A stretch of DNA of 26,423 nt from Bacteroidales bacterium. Lineage in GTDB: Bacteria > Bacteroidota > Bacteroidia > Bacteroidales > P3. Within the stretch, counting starts at the first letter, position 1; the number at the start of each line of letters is the position of its first letter. The stretch spans positions 1-26,423 of the forward strand of contig JAEEIS010000188.1 of the NCBI GenBank assembly GCA_016281475.1, in the 5' to 3' direction. The notes under the pieces are model-generated. The model saw only the letters and a program-made list of their open reading frames with translations. It was not told where the DNA came from and made no database searches. A program made the translations under genes and the position numbers. Positions 14,229 through 23,403 of this stretch are shown here, in pieces.

Positions 14229-15047
14229 ATGAGAGTAATTATTGGTAAAAACTACGACGAAATGTCGGTTTGGGCGGCAAATTATGTTGCCCGAAGAATT
14301 TTAGATGCCCACCCAACACCTGAGAAGCCATTCGTATTGGGCTGCCCGACCGGTAGCTCCCCCATCGGCCTCTACAAGCATCTGATTGAATTGAATAAAA
14401 AAGGTGTTATCAGTTTCCAAAACGTAGTGACGTTCAACATGGACGAGTATGTGGGACTGGATGTGAACCATCCGGAGAGTTACCACAGCTTTATGTGGAA
14501 CAACTTCTTCAACCACATCGACATCAAGAAGGAGAACGTCCACATCCTTGACGGCAATGCTCCTGACCTGATTGCGGAGTGCAATCATTATGAGGAGATG
14601 ATTGTAGCGGCTGGCGGCATCGACCTGTTTATGGGCGGCATCGGCCCCGATGGTCACATCGCTTTCAACGAGCCAGGTAGCAGCCTGACTTCGAAGACCC
14701 GTATCAAGACGTTGACCACCAACACGATTCAGGCTAACTGCCGTTTCTTTGACAACGACGAGTCGCTGGTGCCAAAACAGGCTCTGACAGTAGGCGTGGG
14801 AACGGTGATGGCTGCTCGCGAAGTGCTGATTCTCTGCAACGGTCCCAAGAAGGCCCGTGCCCTTCATCACATGATTGAAAGAGGTGTAAGCCACATGTGG
14901 ACGGCAAGTATGCTCCAGATGCATCAGCACGGCATCGTGGTGTGCGACGAGGAGGCTTGCGAGGAATTGAAGATTAGCACGTATAACTACTTTAAGGACA
15001 AACAGCGTCTGGAAGGCATTGTGGACCAGTATCTGAACATGTTCTAG
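14229..15047 (+). CDS. nagB: Glucosamine-6-phosphate deaminase
   Basis: 272 residues. All catalytic residues fall at the same positions as in the E. coli enzyme: Asp72 (TFNMDEYVGL), Asp141 and His143 (GGIGPDGHIAFNEPG) and Glu148. The phosphate-binding loop is GCPTGSSPIGLY (38-49). It converts glucosamine-6-phosphate to fructose-6-phosphate and ammonia, in the cytoplasm, at the end of N-acetylglucosamine and peptidoglycan sugar catabolism. It stands alone with its own promoter (14137) and terminator (15081). The family is often allosterically activated by GlcNAc-6-phosphate; whether this one is cannot be told from the sequence by eye. Confidence 0.95.
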   Translation: MRVIIGKNYDEMSVWAANYVARRILDAHPTPEKPFVLGCPTGSSPIGLYKHLIELNKKGVISFQNVVTFNMDEYVGLDVNHPESYHSFMWNNFFNHIDIKKENVHILDGNAPDLIAECNHYEEMIVAAGGIDLFMGGIGPDGHIAFNEPGSSLTSKTRIKTLTTNTIQANCRFFDNDESLVPKQALTVGVGTVMAAREVLILCNGPKKARALHHMIERGVSHMWTASMLQMHQHGIVVCDEEACEELKISTYNYFKDKQRLEGIVDQYLNMF

Positions 15048-15080
15048 GCCTTTAGTTGTTAAGTCTGAAAACTATCTTAT

Positions 15081-15120
15081 AGGCTGCTCCTTTGACTATG
15101 GTCAAAGGGACAGCCTTTAC
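15081..15120. terminator. Terminator between convergent nagB and miaA
   Basis: AGGCTG-CTCCTTTGAC (15081-15096) pairs with GTCAAAGGGA-CAGCCT (15101-15116) around the loop TATG, a stem of about 16 positions with one or two mismatches. Plus-strand T-rich sequence follows (TTACTCTTTT). It lies between converging genes and could stop transcripts from both sides. Confidence 0.75.
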
Positions 15121-15145
15121 TCTTTTGTGACCCAAAGGGTGGGCA

Positions 15146-16006
15146 TTAGTGTGTTTGGAGTTTGGGGACTTGCTTTTTTAGCCAGGTGAGCTGTTTCTTT
15201 GCATAGTGCCAAGTGTTTAGCTTGATGGCATCGACGGGGGTGGGTATTGGTGTTGTCAGGTTGGAGTTGTCCCATTGTGCGAAAAACTCTTTGTATCCAA
15301 CGGTGTTGAGGGCGGTAAGATGGCGTAGGGGATAGAGATGGCGCGCCTCCTCTTCAAGGCCGTGGGCAATCATTTGGTCTACACGGGTGTTGATGCGTTG
15401 GCGCAGCTCTTCGCGTGGGCGTTCGATTACGACAGTTTCGATGGTAAATGGCCGTGGCTGGCGAGGTTGGTCGATTAGCTGGCTATATGGTTTGCCAGCG
15501 GTGAGGCATACTTCTAGTGCCCGCTGAATCCGCACCCCATTGGCAAGGTCTACTTGGGCATAGTAGTCGGGGTCGAGGGTGCGTAGCATGGCACGCAGGC
15601 TTTCCACGCCCTCAGTGCGTAGCTTGTCCTGTAATGATTTGCGTAGTTCAGGAGTGGGGTCGGGCAAGACTGAGATGCCGTGACACAAGGCTTCGATGTA
15701 CAGTCCGCTGCCACCGACGGCGACCACGGTGTCGTGCTGTTGAAAGAGGGTGTGAAGCAGATGGAGAGCCTCTTGCTCATAGGAGAATACATTGTAGGGC
15801 TCGCAGACAGAGCGACAGGCTATAAAATGGTGTGGGACAGCGGCAAGCTCTTCGGGTGTGGGACGTGCGACACCGATGTTCATTTCGGTATAGAATTGTC
15901 GCGAGTCGCAGGAGATGATTTCGGTATGTAGCTGTTGGGCAAGTTTTATAGCTCGAGCTGTCTTGCCTGAGGCGGTGGGACCGAGGATGAGCAGGAGACG
16001 ACTCAC
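15146..16006 (-). CDS. miaA: tRNA dimethylallyltransferase MiaA
   Basis: 286 residues, normal for a compact MiaA. The P-loop is GPTASGKT (9-16), then SCDSRQFYTEMNIGVARPTPEEL (usually IGTAKP), HHFIACRSVCEPYNVFSYE, VVAVGGSGLYIEALCHG, and the C-terminal NTVGYKEFFAQW and KLNTWHYAKKQLTWLKK. It adds a dimethylallyl group to the exocyclic N6 of adenosine-37 in tRNAs that read codons starting with U. The start is a GTG at 16006 that overlaps the TGA stop of cca (GTGA). The frame stays open for another 100 codons upstream, but those codons lie inside cca and look nothing like MiaA. The overlap suggests translational coupling. Last gene of the minus-strand operon. Confidence 0.93.
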   Translation of the reverse strand: MSRLLLILGPTASGKTARAIKLAQQLHTEIISCDSRQFYTEMNIGVARPTPEELAAVPHHFIACRSVCEPYNVFSYEQEALHLLHTLFQQHDTVVAVGGSGLYIEALCHGISVLPDPTPELRKSLQDKLRTEGVESLRAMLRTLDPDYYAQVDLANGVRIQRALEVCLTAGKPYSQLIDQPRQPRPFTIETVVIERPREELRQRINTRVDQMIAHGLEEEARHLYPLRHLTALNTVGYKEFFAQWDNSNLTTPIPTPVDAIKLNTWHYAKKQLTWLKKQVPKLQTH

Positions 16007-17424
16007 TGTTTGGGTTTTAAACCTAGTTCGGCGGCCTTGTCGAGCATCATTTGCCAGGCGGCGGCGCGGTCGTTGGGGATTATTCCGTCGAGGATGGCAT
16101 CCTTGATGGAATCTTTGATGATGCCGATTTCGTGGCATGGAGGCAGTCCGAAGGTCTGCATAATGTCCTCGCCGCTGACGGGCGGCTGGAAGTTGCGGAT
16201 GCGGTCTTTCTCTTCCAGCTCGACCAGTTTTTGCCGTACAATCTGGAAGTTGTGCATGTAGCGGCGCACCTTGTCCTCGTTCTTGCTGGTGATGTCGGCT
16301 TCGCATAGGGTCATCAGGTCGTCGATGTCGTCGCCCGCGTCAAAAAGCAGACGGCGGACAGCGGAGTCGGTGACTTCGTCTTCGGCGAGGATGATGGGGC
16401 GCAAATGCAGGAGAACCAGTTTCTCGACATAGCGCATCTTGCTGTCGAGAGGGAGTCGAAGGCGGGTGAAGATGCGTCGTACCATCTTGCTGCCGCGCAC
16501 TTCGTGGCCGTGGAATGTCCAGCCTAGTCGTTCGTCGTAGCGTTTGGTGGCAGGCTTGCCAATGTCGTGGAGTGCGGCAGCCCAGCGCAGCCATAGGTTG
16601 TCGCTCTTGGCGGCGACGTTGTCGAGCACTTCAAGGGTGTGATAGAAGTTGTCTTTGTGTCCGTGCTGTCCGACGGTTTCAACTCCTTTGAGTGCGCTAA
16701 ATTCGGGGAATATGATGGAAAGTAGTCCTGATTTTTGGAGTAGCTTGAATCCTACTGACGGCTTTGGCGAGAGGACTATCTTGTTGAGCTCTGTGGTGAT
16801 GCGCTCGGCAGAGACGATGCGGATGCGTTCGGCATTGCGCTGAATGGCTTCGAAGGTCTTGTCTTGGATGATGAATCCTAGTTGCGAGGCAAATCGAATG
16901 GCACGCATCATGCGCAAGGGGTCGTCGCTAAAGGTGATGTCGGGGTCGAGCGGGGTACGGATGAGACCGTTGTTGAGGTCGCGGATGCCACCGAAGGGGT
17001 CAAGCAACTCGCCAAATGTGTCGCTATTGACCGACACGGCCATAGCGTTGATGGTGAAGTCGCGACGGTTTTGGTCGTCTACGAGGGTGCCGTCTTCGAC
17101 GATGGGCTTGCGGCTGTCGCGACGGTAGCTTTCGCGCCGGGCTCCGACAAATTCAATCTGCCACGTTTCGTTGTCGTGATGATATGGAAAAGAGGCGGTG
17201 CCAAAGTTGCGGAACACGCTGACCTCGATATTGGGGCTGATGGAGTGGGCTGCGGCTTTTGCCAACTCTATTCCATTGCCCACACATACTATGTCGATGT
17301 CGGTGCAGTGGCGCTGAAGGAAATAGTCGCGCACGACGCCTCCCACGGCGTAGGCCCTAACGCCCAAACGGTCGGCGGCTTCGCCGACAATGCGGTAAAT
17401 GGGATTGTTTAGTGGTATTGGCAA
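16003..17424 (-). CDS. cca: CCA-adding tRNA nucleotidyltransferase with HD domain
   Basis: About 473 residues. The class II nucleotidyltransferase head is AYAVGGVVRDYFL (GG at 28-29), the metal-binding DID (42-44), RRDFTINAMA, LDPFGGIRDL and DDPLRMMRAIRFA. After it comes an HD-type domain (AALHDIGKP, FHGHEVRGSKM). It builds or repairs the 3' CCA of tRNAs, which matters here because the tRNA in this window does not encode CCA. No ATG lies at the homologous start: I use the TTG at 17424 (MPIPLNNPIYRIV). An in-frame ATG at 17499 would add 25 residues but run 64 nt into the upstream lipoprotein gene. Start confidence is moderate. Confidence 0.88.
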   Translation of the reverse strand: MPIPLNNPIYRIVGEAADRLGVRAYAVGGVVRDYFLQRHCTDIDIVCVGNGIELAKAAAHSISPNIEVSVFRNFGTASFPYHHDNETWQIEFVGARRESYRRDSRKPIVEDGTLVDDQNRRDFTINAMAVSVNSDTFGELLDPFGGIRDLNNGLIRTPLDPDITFSDDPLRMMRAIRFASQLGFIIQDKTFEAIQRNAERIRIVSAERITTELNKIVLSPKPSVGFKLLQKSGLLSIIFPEFSALKGVETVGQHGHKDNFYHTLEVLDNVAAKSDNLWLRWAAALHDIGKPATKRYDERLGWTFHGHEVRGSKMVRRIFTRLRLPLDSKMRYVEKLVLLHLRPIILAEDEVTDSAVRRLLFDAGDDIDDLMTLCEADITSKNEDKVRRYMHNFQIVRQKLVELEEKDRIRNFQPPVSGEDIMQTFGLPPCHEIGIIKDSIKDAILDGIIPNDRAAAWQMMLDKAAELGLKPKQ

Positions 17425-17435
17425 GGTGTGGTTGC

Positions 17436-18143
17436 TTATTTTGATTCGTCGTAGTCTACTGTGCGGATAAGGTTGCCCTCTTCGTCGTAAAATTCCCATT
17501 TCCCTATGCGTTTTCCCTCGGCATAGTTGCCTTGATAGTAGGGGATTCCGTTGTCGCGATAGACAATGTAGGGGCCGTCTTCGAGACCTTCCTTGAAGTT
17601 TGCTTCCACTTGTGGTTTGCCGTTGGGGAAGTAGAAGAAGACGCGGCCACTGCGCATTTCGTTGGTGAGGCGTTCGGTGCTGCGGACGGTGAAGTTGCTG
17701 TAGAACTGTATCACGTCTTTGTGGATGCCCGAGCAGAATACGACAGTGCTGGGTGTGCCAAACATGCCTAGGTCGGTGACGTACACAGAGTCGAGTTTGC
17801 CGTCGTAGTAATTGCCTCCATTACGGTTGAAGAACTGCCATTGGCTGCCAAAGTCGTGGCGCTGGGAGAAGTCGGCGGTGGCAAAGAGCTGGCCGTTGTC
17901 GAAATAGTAGTTCCATGTGCCGGTGGGTATCTCGGGCTTGCCAGTGAACTTCTTTTCGAATTGCAGCTGGCCGTTGTCGTAGTACATGCGCTCGCCCACG
18001 CGGGTGGGGTCTTTTTTGTCGCCTTTGACAAGGAAGACCAGCATCGGATTGCCGCTGGGGTATGATTGTATCACTTCTTCTCGCACACGTCCGCAAGCGG
18101 TGAGTAACAATGCTGAGAGGATTATGATGGCAGTTTTTTTCAT
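17436..18143 (-). CDS. MORN-repeat lipoprotein (YwqK-like), function unknown
   Basis: 235 residues with a lipoprotein signal, MKKTAIIILSALLLTAC (lipid Cys17). The rest is built of MORN-type variants with the pattern YY.NGQL...F: YYDNGQLQFEKKF, YYFDNGQLFATADF, FYFPNGKPQVEANF, YRDNGIPYYQGNY, FYDEEGNLIRTVDY. In Bacteroidota such proteins are widespread and usually annotated as toxin-antitoxin system YwqK family antitoxin, without experimental backing. A surface or periplasmic role is more likely given the lipid anchor. It sits between der and cca with gaps of 21 and 11 nt, so it is co-transcribed with tRNA and ribosome genes. Confidence 0.8.
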   Translation of the reverse strand: MKKTAIIILSALLLTACGRVREEVIQSYPSGNPMLVFLVKGDKKDPTRVGERMYYDNGQLQFEKKFTGKPEIPTGTWNYYFDNGQLFATADFSQRHDFGSQWQFFNRNGGNYYDGKLDSVYVTDLGMFGTPSTVVFCSGIHKDVIQFYSNFTVRSTERLTNEMRSGRVFFYFPNGKPQVEANFKEGLEDGPYIVYRDNGIPYYQGNYAEGKRIGKWEFYDEEGNLIRTVDYDESK

Positions 18144-18164
18144 TGCTTGAAAATGTTGATTTCG

Positions 18165-19472
18165 TTATTTTGCTCTAAAATATATCGTGATGGGTACACC
18201 GTGGAAGTCCCATATCTCGCGGAGGCGGTTTTCGACAAAGCGTTTGTAGGGGTCGCGGATGTACTGTGGCAGGTTGCAGAAGAAGACGAATTGGGGGTAG
18301 CGGGTGGGAAGTTGGGTGATGTATTTGATTTTAATCCATTTGCCTTTGACCGATGGTGGCGGGTTCTGTTCCTTGACGATGGGCAGCAGGAGGTCGTTCA
18401 ACTCGCTGGTTGAGATGCGTCGGCTGCGGGCCTCGTAGACCTGTTTGGCAGTTTCCAGCACTTTGAATACCCTTTGCTTGTTTAGCACGCTGGTGAATAC
18501 AATCGGCACATCCTCGAATGGCGAAATGCGACTGCGAATAAGGTCTTCGAATTGCTTGTGGGTGTGGTTGTCCTTCTCGATGAGGTCCCATTTGTTCACC
18601 ACAATGACGATACCCTTGTTGTTGCGTTGGACGAGGGAGAAGATGTTGAGGTCTTGTTGCTCCAATCCTTGGCTGGCATCGAGCATGAGGATACAGACGT
18701 CGCTGTTTTCGATGGCCCGGATGCTCCGCATGACAGAATAGAACTCAAGGTCTTCGTTTACCTTGGACTTCTTTCTTAGTCCGGCGGTATCGACAAAGTT
18801 GAAGTCGAACCCAAACATGTTGTAGCGCGTATATATGCTGTCGCGCGTGGTGCCTGCAATGGGGGTGACGATGTTGCGGTCTTGCCCGGTGATGAGGTTG
18901 ATAAAGGAGCTCTTGCCCACATTGGGACGACCCACAACGGCAATGCGAGGCAGACCTTCGCTTTCGTCTTCGTCGCCCTCGTCGAAGTCTTCCACTACGG
19001 CATCAAGCAGTTCGCCAGTGCCGCTGCCACTGATGCCGGCGATGGGGTAGGGGTCACCCAGCCCTAGGGAGTAGAACTCGGACAGGCCGTCCATCTCTTT
19101 GGCGTTATCTACCTTGTTGGCTACAAGCAGCACTTTCTTCTTGCATCTGCGCAGCATGTTGGCCACGTCCTCATCCATGGGGGTAAGGCCTTCACGCACA
19201 TCGACTAGGAAGAGTATGATGTCGGCTTCGTCGATGGCCAGCTGCACCTGTTTGCGTATTTCAATCTCAAACTCGTCGTCGCCACCTACCACATAGCCGC
19301 CAGTGTCGATGACGGAGAAACGCTTGCCGTTCCAATCTGATTTGCCGTATTGGCGGTCGCGGGTCACGCCCGAAGTCTCGTCCACAATGGCCTTACGGCT
19401 CTCGGTGAGGCGGTTGAAGAGTGTCGATTTTCCTACATTGGGTCGCCCGACGATGGCTACGATATTGCTCAT
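18165..19472 (-). CDS. der: Ribosome-associated GTPase Der (EngA)
   Basis: 435 residues with two GTPase domains in tandem, unique to Der. The first P-loop is GRPNVGKS (9-16) with NKVD (119-122). The second is GRPNVGKS (181-188) with NKWD (293-296). DTGGY and DTAGL are the two G3 motifs. The C-terminal KH-like domain (about 355-435) ends in [23 protein letters not shown]. Der is essential in most bacteria for late assembly of the 50S subunit. A short acidic linker ([11 protein letters not shown]) joins the G domains. It lies in the middle of the minus-strand operon, 19 nt after the DUF5723-like gene. Confidence 0.96.
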   Translation of the reverse strand: MSNIVAIVGRPNVGKSTLFNRLTESRKAIVDETSGVTRDRQYGKSDWNGKRFSVIDTGGYVVGGDDEFEIEIRKQVQLAIDEADIILFLVDVREGLTPMDEDVANMLRRCKKKVLLVANKVDNAKEMDGLSEFYSLGLGDPYPIAGISGSGTGELLDAVVEDFDEGDEDESEGLPRIAVVGRPNVGKSSFINLITGQDRNIVTPIAGTTRDSIYTRYNMFGFDFNFVDTAGLRKKSKVNEDLEFYSVMRSIRAIENSDVCILMLDASQGLEQQDLNIFSLVQRNNKGIVIVVNKWDLIEKDNHTHKQFEDLIRSRISPFEDVPIVFTSVLNKQRVFKVLETAKQVYEARSRRISTSELNDLLLPIVKEQNPPPSVKGKWIKIKYITQLPTRYPQFVFFCNLPQYIRDPYKRFVENRLREIWDFHGVPITIYFRAK

Positions 19473-19491
19473 AATGTTAATGTTTCAATTT

Positions 19492-20916
19492 TTAATTTTT
19501 TAGACCCACCATGTTGATGCCAAACATCACGTGTGCGGCTTTCACCTGTGTGAGTCGCATGCTGGAGAGGTATTCTAGTGCGGCAAACACTTGCAACCGT
19601 CTTCCAGGACTCAGCGTCACGGCGCAGCCAGGATTGAGCCAGGTAACCTTGTCGCCGTTGTAGACAAACGAGTTTGTGGCCGAGAGCTCCAGCCAGTTGA
19701 ATAGGTTGAAATGGGCCGATAGGGTATTGTTGCAGGCAAAGTGGTTGTCGCCCGAATGGTGGTTGTTGAACCAACCGTTGGTCCACTGCCCTTGAAATAG
19801 ATAGCCGGCTCTGATCAATTTGCCCAACGACACCGAGGCTCCGAGATACATGCGTGTGGGCACGCTGTACCAGTAGTCGTTTTCTTCAGTCATGTAGTCG
19901 ATCATGGCTAGTGCGCTGTCTTTGAAACGACCAATAAACGAGGTGTCGATAACGCCATTGGTAATCAATGTGCTGAGGTCGATACCGTCGAACGTGATGG
20001 TGATGTCTTTTTGTTTCGGAACAATGGTGATGGGATTCTGTTTCCAATGCACACCCGGTCCCAGGTCGACTATGCTCATGCTTATGTCGAAGATGTTCAC
20101 TTTCAGTTTGGCACCGATGTCGAAGGTGTAACCAAAGTTCTGTGGTATTTTTTTCTTGATATCGTCCCATTCAAATGAGAACTTGCCTAGGTCGTCCATT
20201 GATAGTTTTGCTATGCCCGCCATGTGTACTAGATAGTCTGAAGAGAGCTGTATAGAACTGACATCTTGGGCTGTGGCCAGGTCGAGCTTTAGATTGTCGA
20301 CGGATGTGGCCATCAAGCCGTCGAGCACATTGACTCGCGCACCGATAGTGAGAGGGAATAGTGGCAGCTTGAATGCCGCGCCAACCGAGGCGTAGGCATA
20401 CATCTGACCGTTGAAGAGGTCGGAGGCGCCAAAGTCGATATGATGCTCCTCGTTGAGGTTGCCTTCTGCCAGAAAGTCGAAGAATCCTAGTGGCACGGTG
20501 AAAGAGGTGAGGTATTTCACACCAGCCGATGCGGTTAGGTGCAGCTGGTCACCGATGGTGAATCCAAACCCCAACAGGTTCACGTCGCTGTTATGGTCGA
20601 GATGGCACCCGTTCCGCCTTAATTGGTCGAGCACTAGGTTGAGGTCGAGTACAGTGACATCCCGCACAGGGTCGTATTGCAGGTGGAAATCGTCGTATGA
20701 CATGGGCAGTGCCAGCTGTATGCTGGTCTTTGCCGTAGTCATATACCAGCCCGACTCGTTAGGGAACAACGCGGGGTTGAGGCAGTTGGACCAAGGCGAC
20801 CGAATGGAGTGGTAGAAGACGGCATTGTCGGTAATCTGCTGAGCCTGCGAAGAAGGGGCTAGTGCCACTGTCGAAAAAAGCACTATTGCCGAAAGGTATA
20901 ATCTTAGTTTTTTCAT
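19492..20916 (-). CDS. DUF5723-like outer-membrane protein
   Basis: 474 residues with a cleavable signal peptide (about 1-25, ending SSQA). The mature part starts with ITDNAVFYHSIRSPWSNCLNPA, then alternating hydrophobic strands such as LLGFGFTIGDQLHLTASAG, YAYASVGAAFKLPLFPLTIGA, YLGASVSLGKLIRAGYLFQGQ, and a last strand VMFGINMV. That pattern fits an outer-membrane beta-barrel. It resembles the Bacteroidetes family DUF5723, whose function is not known, often located close to lipoprotein or housekeeping genes. The upstream lipoprotein lies 12 nt away and may be its partner, by proximity only. Confidence 0.72.
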   Translation of the reverse strand: MKKLRLYLSAIVLFSTVALAPSSQAQQITDNAVFYHSIRSPWSNCLNPALFPNESGWYMTTAKTSIQLALPMSYDDFHLQYDPVRDVTVLDLNLVLDQLRRNGCHLDHNSDVNLLGFGFTIGDQLHLTASAGVKYLTSFTVPLGFFDFLAEGNLNEEHHIDFGASDLFNGQMYAYASVGAAFKLPLFPLTIGARVNVLDGLMATSVDNLKLDLATAQDVSSIQLSSDYLVHMAGIAKLSMDDLGKFSFEWDDIKKKIPQNFGYTFDIGAKLKVNIFDISMSIVDLGPGVHWKQNPITIVPKQKDITITFDGIDLSTLITNGVIDTSFIGRFKDSALAMIDYMTEENDYWYSVPTRMYLGASVSLGKLIRAGYLFQGQWTNGWFNNHHSGDNHFACNNTLSAHFNLFNWLELSATNSFVYNGDKVTWLNPGCAVTLSPGRRLQVFAALEYLSSMRLTQVKAAHVMFGINMVGLKN

Positions 20917-20928
20917 GGTGGCATCGGT

Positions 20929-22281
20929 TTAGTTAAAGAATGGAATGTCAGGTAAGTTGAGGGGTAGTGAGAAGTCGGCGTGACCAGAGAGTACCACGTA
21001 GGCACGTATGTCGACGTGGTCGTCCATCCTCACAGCCACGTAGGGTTTCGACGCAGTGGTATTGTGGCGCGCCGTATTGAGGTTGATGCTGTATGCCAGT
21101 CTGCGGGTATTGGTCAGTCGGTTCAGTTCGTCAAGCGTGAGGTGTATCTTGAATTGCGAAGTCATATTCCCATTGGAAACCCATGTGTCGGTATGCCCTG
21201 CCAATGGTGTCACAGGTGCGGCATCGATGGCGCGGTCGCCTTCAAACAGGGTGTGCAGTATTTCGTTGCCTTCCCCATCGAGGAAGATGGCGTTGAAATT
21301 CAGTTCCAAGGGCAGATAGTTCGTGGTCACAAAGGCGATATAGCAGTTGCTGTCGTTCAATTGCAGCGTATAATGCTCGCCGGTCATCGTGCCATTATGG
21401 ATTTGGTCAAGCTGTTCGTTCAAGTTGGATAGGTCTAGTTGCAGCGTGTCGGTGTACGATACTCCGTGGCTGTAGAATATCAGTGGCAGCTCGAGGCATG
21501 CATGCATGTCTGCCACCATGCTGTCAACACCCAGTTCCTGCATGTAGTCGCCAAAGTCCGACCCTGGCATCATCTGCTCTGTGGGAATGGTGATGCACAT
21601 GCGCACCTTGTAGTCCACACTGGTCGGACGGTGCTCCACCACATCTTTCAGATTGTATTTGTTAAAGATGGGTATGTTCTTGGTTTCTAGCAGGTCTGTT
21701 ACGCTCACCTTTTCGGTGGTGATAAGGTGGGGCAGCTCTTCGGTGTAGCCGTCTTTGCAGTGTATGACAATCACCAACGAGTCGAACGTCAAGTTCGCAC
21801 CACGGGCTATAACCTCTTGGAATGAGCTGTTCACATAGCCTTTCACGTCAGCGTCGATGGTGACTAGAAATTCGTTGATGTTGAATTCGTTGGTGTCGAA
21901 TATCTCCAACTTTTCAAACAGGTCGAATGTCTGTGTACCCTCGATGAGCGAATAGCTGCGAATGGTGTCGAAATCGCCTTTGGTAACTCCATTAGAGGTT
22001 CCTTTGCTGGCCACCCACGACATGGTGAAGCGTTTGTCGTAATAGTAGCGGAACGACACGATACTGTCTTCTCCGAGATACACGCTCACATCGCGGTTGT
22101 AGTCGAACATTCCCACCAGTGTTGCCATGTCGGCCGACATCTTTGCCAGTGGGATACCAAATATGGGGTCAAATTCCCCTTGCACCACTATTGGATGGCG
22201 TAATTCTGAGAAATCATCTTTGCTACACGCTATCATCAGGATTGAAATTAGGAGTAACAAAGTGGTAATGCGGTGTTTCAT
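20929..22281 (-). CDS. Lipoprotein of unknown function, first gene of the der operon
   Basis: 450 residues with signal MKHRITTLLLLISILMIAC (lipid Cys19). The mature protein begins SKDDFSELRHPIVVQGEFDPIFGIPLAKM and is rich in beta-strand patterns (DVKGYVNSS, YLPLELNFNAIFLDG, VRMDDHVDIRAYVVLSG), with no enzyme motif that I recognise. I begin it at the ATG at 22281: an in-frame ATG at 22311 lies inside the promoter -7 box (22309-22316), so it cannot be in the mRNA. Given its position next to a probable outer-membrane barrel protein, a surface-exposed role is a reasonable guess but no more. Confidence 0.72.
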   Translation of the reverse strand: MKHRITTLLLLISILMIACSKDDFSELRHPIVVQGEFDPIFGIPLAKMSADMATLVGMFDYNRDVSVYLGEDSIVSFRYYYDKRFTMSWVASKGTSNGVTKGDFDTIRSYSLIEGTQTFDLFEKLEIFDTNEFNINEFLVTIDADVKGYVNSSFQEVIARGANLTFDSLVIVIHCKDGYTEELPHLITTEKVSVTDLLETKNIPIFNKYNLKDVVEHRPTSVDYKVRMCITIPTEQMMPGSDFGDYMQELGVDSMVADMHACLELPLIFYSHGVSYTDTLQLDLSNLNEQLDQIHNGTMTGEHYTLQLNDSNCYIAFVTTNYLPLELNFNAIFLDGEGNEILHTLFEGDRAIDAAPVTPLAGHTDTWVSNGNMTSQFKIHLTLDELNRLTNTRRLAYSINLNTARHNTTASKPYVAVRMDDHVDIRAYVVLSGHADFSLPLNLPDIPFFN

Positions 22282-22308
22282 AGGCTGAACGAAAATGATT
22301 ATCGTTTG

Positions 22309-22316
22309 CAAAGATA
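22309..22316 (-). promoter_or_regulatory. Promoter -7 box of the lipoprotein-DUF5723-der-cca-miaA unit
   Basis: TATCTTTG on the minus strand, followed by CAAACG. The ATG at 22281 is about 25 nt past the expected transcription start. No further TAnnTTTG box was noticed within the short gaps down to miaA. The -33 site is not clear. Confidence 0.65.
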
Positions 22317-22418
22317 CAACTTTTTTTTCATTTGTCGGATATTATTTTACAAATATTTGTTATTTAATGTTTAACGTTATTTATGTTCCAGCAAAGTCTT
22401 GATTTTAGGAAAAAATCG

Positions 22419-22426
22419 TATTTTTG
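22419..22426 (+). promoter_or_regulatory. Promoter -7 box of the esterase gene
   Basis: TATTTTTG followed by CATTTT, with a TTG at 22399-22401 as a possible upstream element (17 nt spacing). The leader would be about 20 nt. It is divergent from the promoter at 22309-22316, about 100 nt away. Confidence 0.6.
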
Positions 22427-22453
22427 CATTTTCAAATTTAATATATATTATCA

Positions 22454-23371
22454 ATGCATCGTATTGTTACTTTGATGGTTGTGCTGCTCATGGCGTGCGT
22501 GTGTCATGCCCAGCAGACGTATACTTTTGCTACTCGCGACACCGTGGAACTCAAATTGGATGTCTACCAGCCCCAGCACCCACGCCCCGACCATGCCTGT
22601 GTGCTCTATGTGTTTGGCGGTGGCTTTTTTTCTGGCCAGCGCAACGACAAGTATTCCGTCCAATGCTGCCAACTCTTGGCTGACAAGGGTTTCGTGGCCA
22701 TTGCCATCGACTACCGTCTTTACTTCAAACACGCGCCCAAGGTGCCGCTGCTCAAGATGTATACCCTCTTCGACACCGCCATCCGTTGGGCTGTGGAGGA
22801 CTGCTCCGATGCCGTCTCCTACCTCTGGGACCATGCTGGGGAATTAAAAATCGACCCCACCAAGATAGTGCTCACGGGCTGTAGTGCCGGTGCTATCACT
22901 GTGCTGCAGACCGACTACTGTCGAGTGAATAAGTTGCCCGCCGCATCACACCTCCCCTCAGCCTTCGTACCCGCCGCCGTCATACCTTACGCCGGTGGCA
23001 TCATGTGTCGCAACAACGAGTTGAAATACGCCTCTCAACCCGCTCCAACATGCATGTTCCATGGCACTTCCGACCGTATTGTCAACTATCGTCGCTTCCG
23101 TGGCTCGATCGGCACCTCGCTCTTCGGAACCCACAGCGTGGCGAAGGTCTTTGCCAAGAACAAGTACAACTACTGGGTGCTGCGTTTCGAGGACCGTGGC
23201 CATGAGATAGCCATCGCCCTGCCGCCCACCATCGACGAGTTCTGCGCCTTTGTCGATGCCGCCCTCTCGGGCCGAGTGATGCAGTACGACGCCACCTGCA
23301 CCGATGCCGCCATCCGTCAGACCGAATGGTCCAAATACACCGTGTTCGACCTCTATCTGAAAAAACACTGA
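22454..23371 (+). CDS. Secreted alpha/beta-hydrolase, esterase-like
   Basis: 305 residues with a signal peptide (about 1-19, ending CHAQ). The fold is that of the hormone-sensitive lipase/carboxylesterase group: strand LYVFGGGFFSGQ, then FVAIAIDYRLY, nucleophile elbow TGCSAGA (Ser144), and probable acid and base at Asp207 (HGTSDRIV) and His250 (EDRGHE). The oxyanion-hole motif, usually HGGG, is FGGG here (54-57): the His is replaced by Phe while the glycines remain. It probably removes acyl groups from a carbohydrate or small ester in the periplasm or outside. The substrate is unknown. An exported protein of unknown function follows 86 nt later. Confidence 0.82.
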   Translation: MHRIVTLMVVLLMACVCHAQQTYTFATRDTVELKLDVYQPQHPRPDHACVLYVFGGGFFSGQRNDKYSVQCCQLLADKGFVAIAIDYRLYFKHAPKVPLLKMYTLFDTAIRWAVEDCSDAVSYLWDHAGELKIDPTKIVLTGCSAGAITVLQTDYCRVNKLPAASHLPSAFVPAAVIPYAGGIMCRNNELKYASQPAPTCMFHGTSDRIVNYRRFRGSIGTSLFGTHSVAKVFAKNKYNYWVLRFEDRGHEIAIALPPTIDEFCAFVDAALSGRVMQYDATCTDAAIRQTEWSKYTVFDLYLKKH

Positions 23372-23403
23372 AACCATCCCTGCCACAATCCACCGCGTCA
23401 GCC

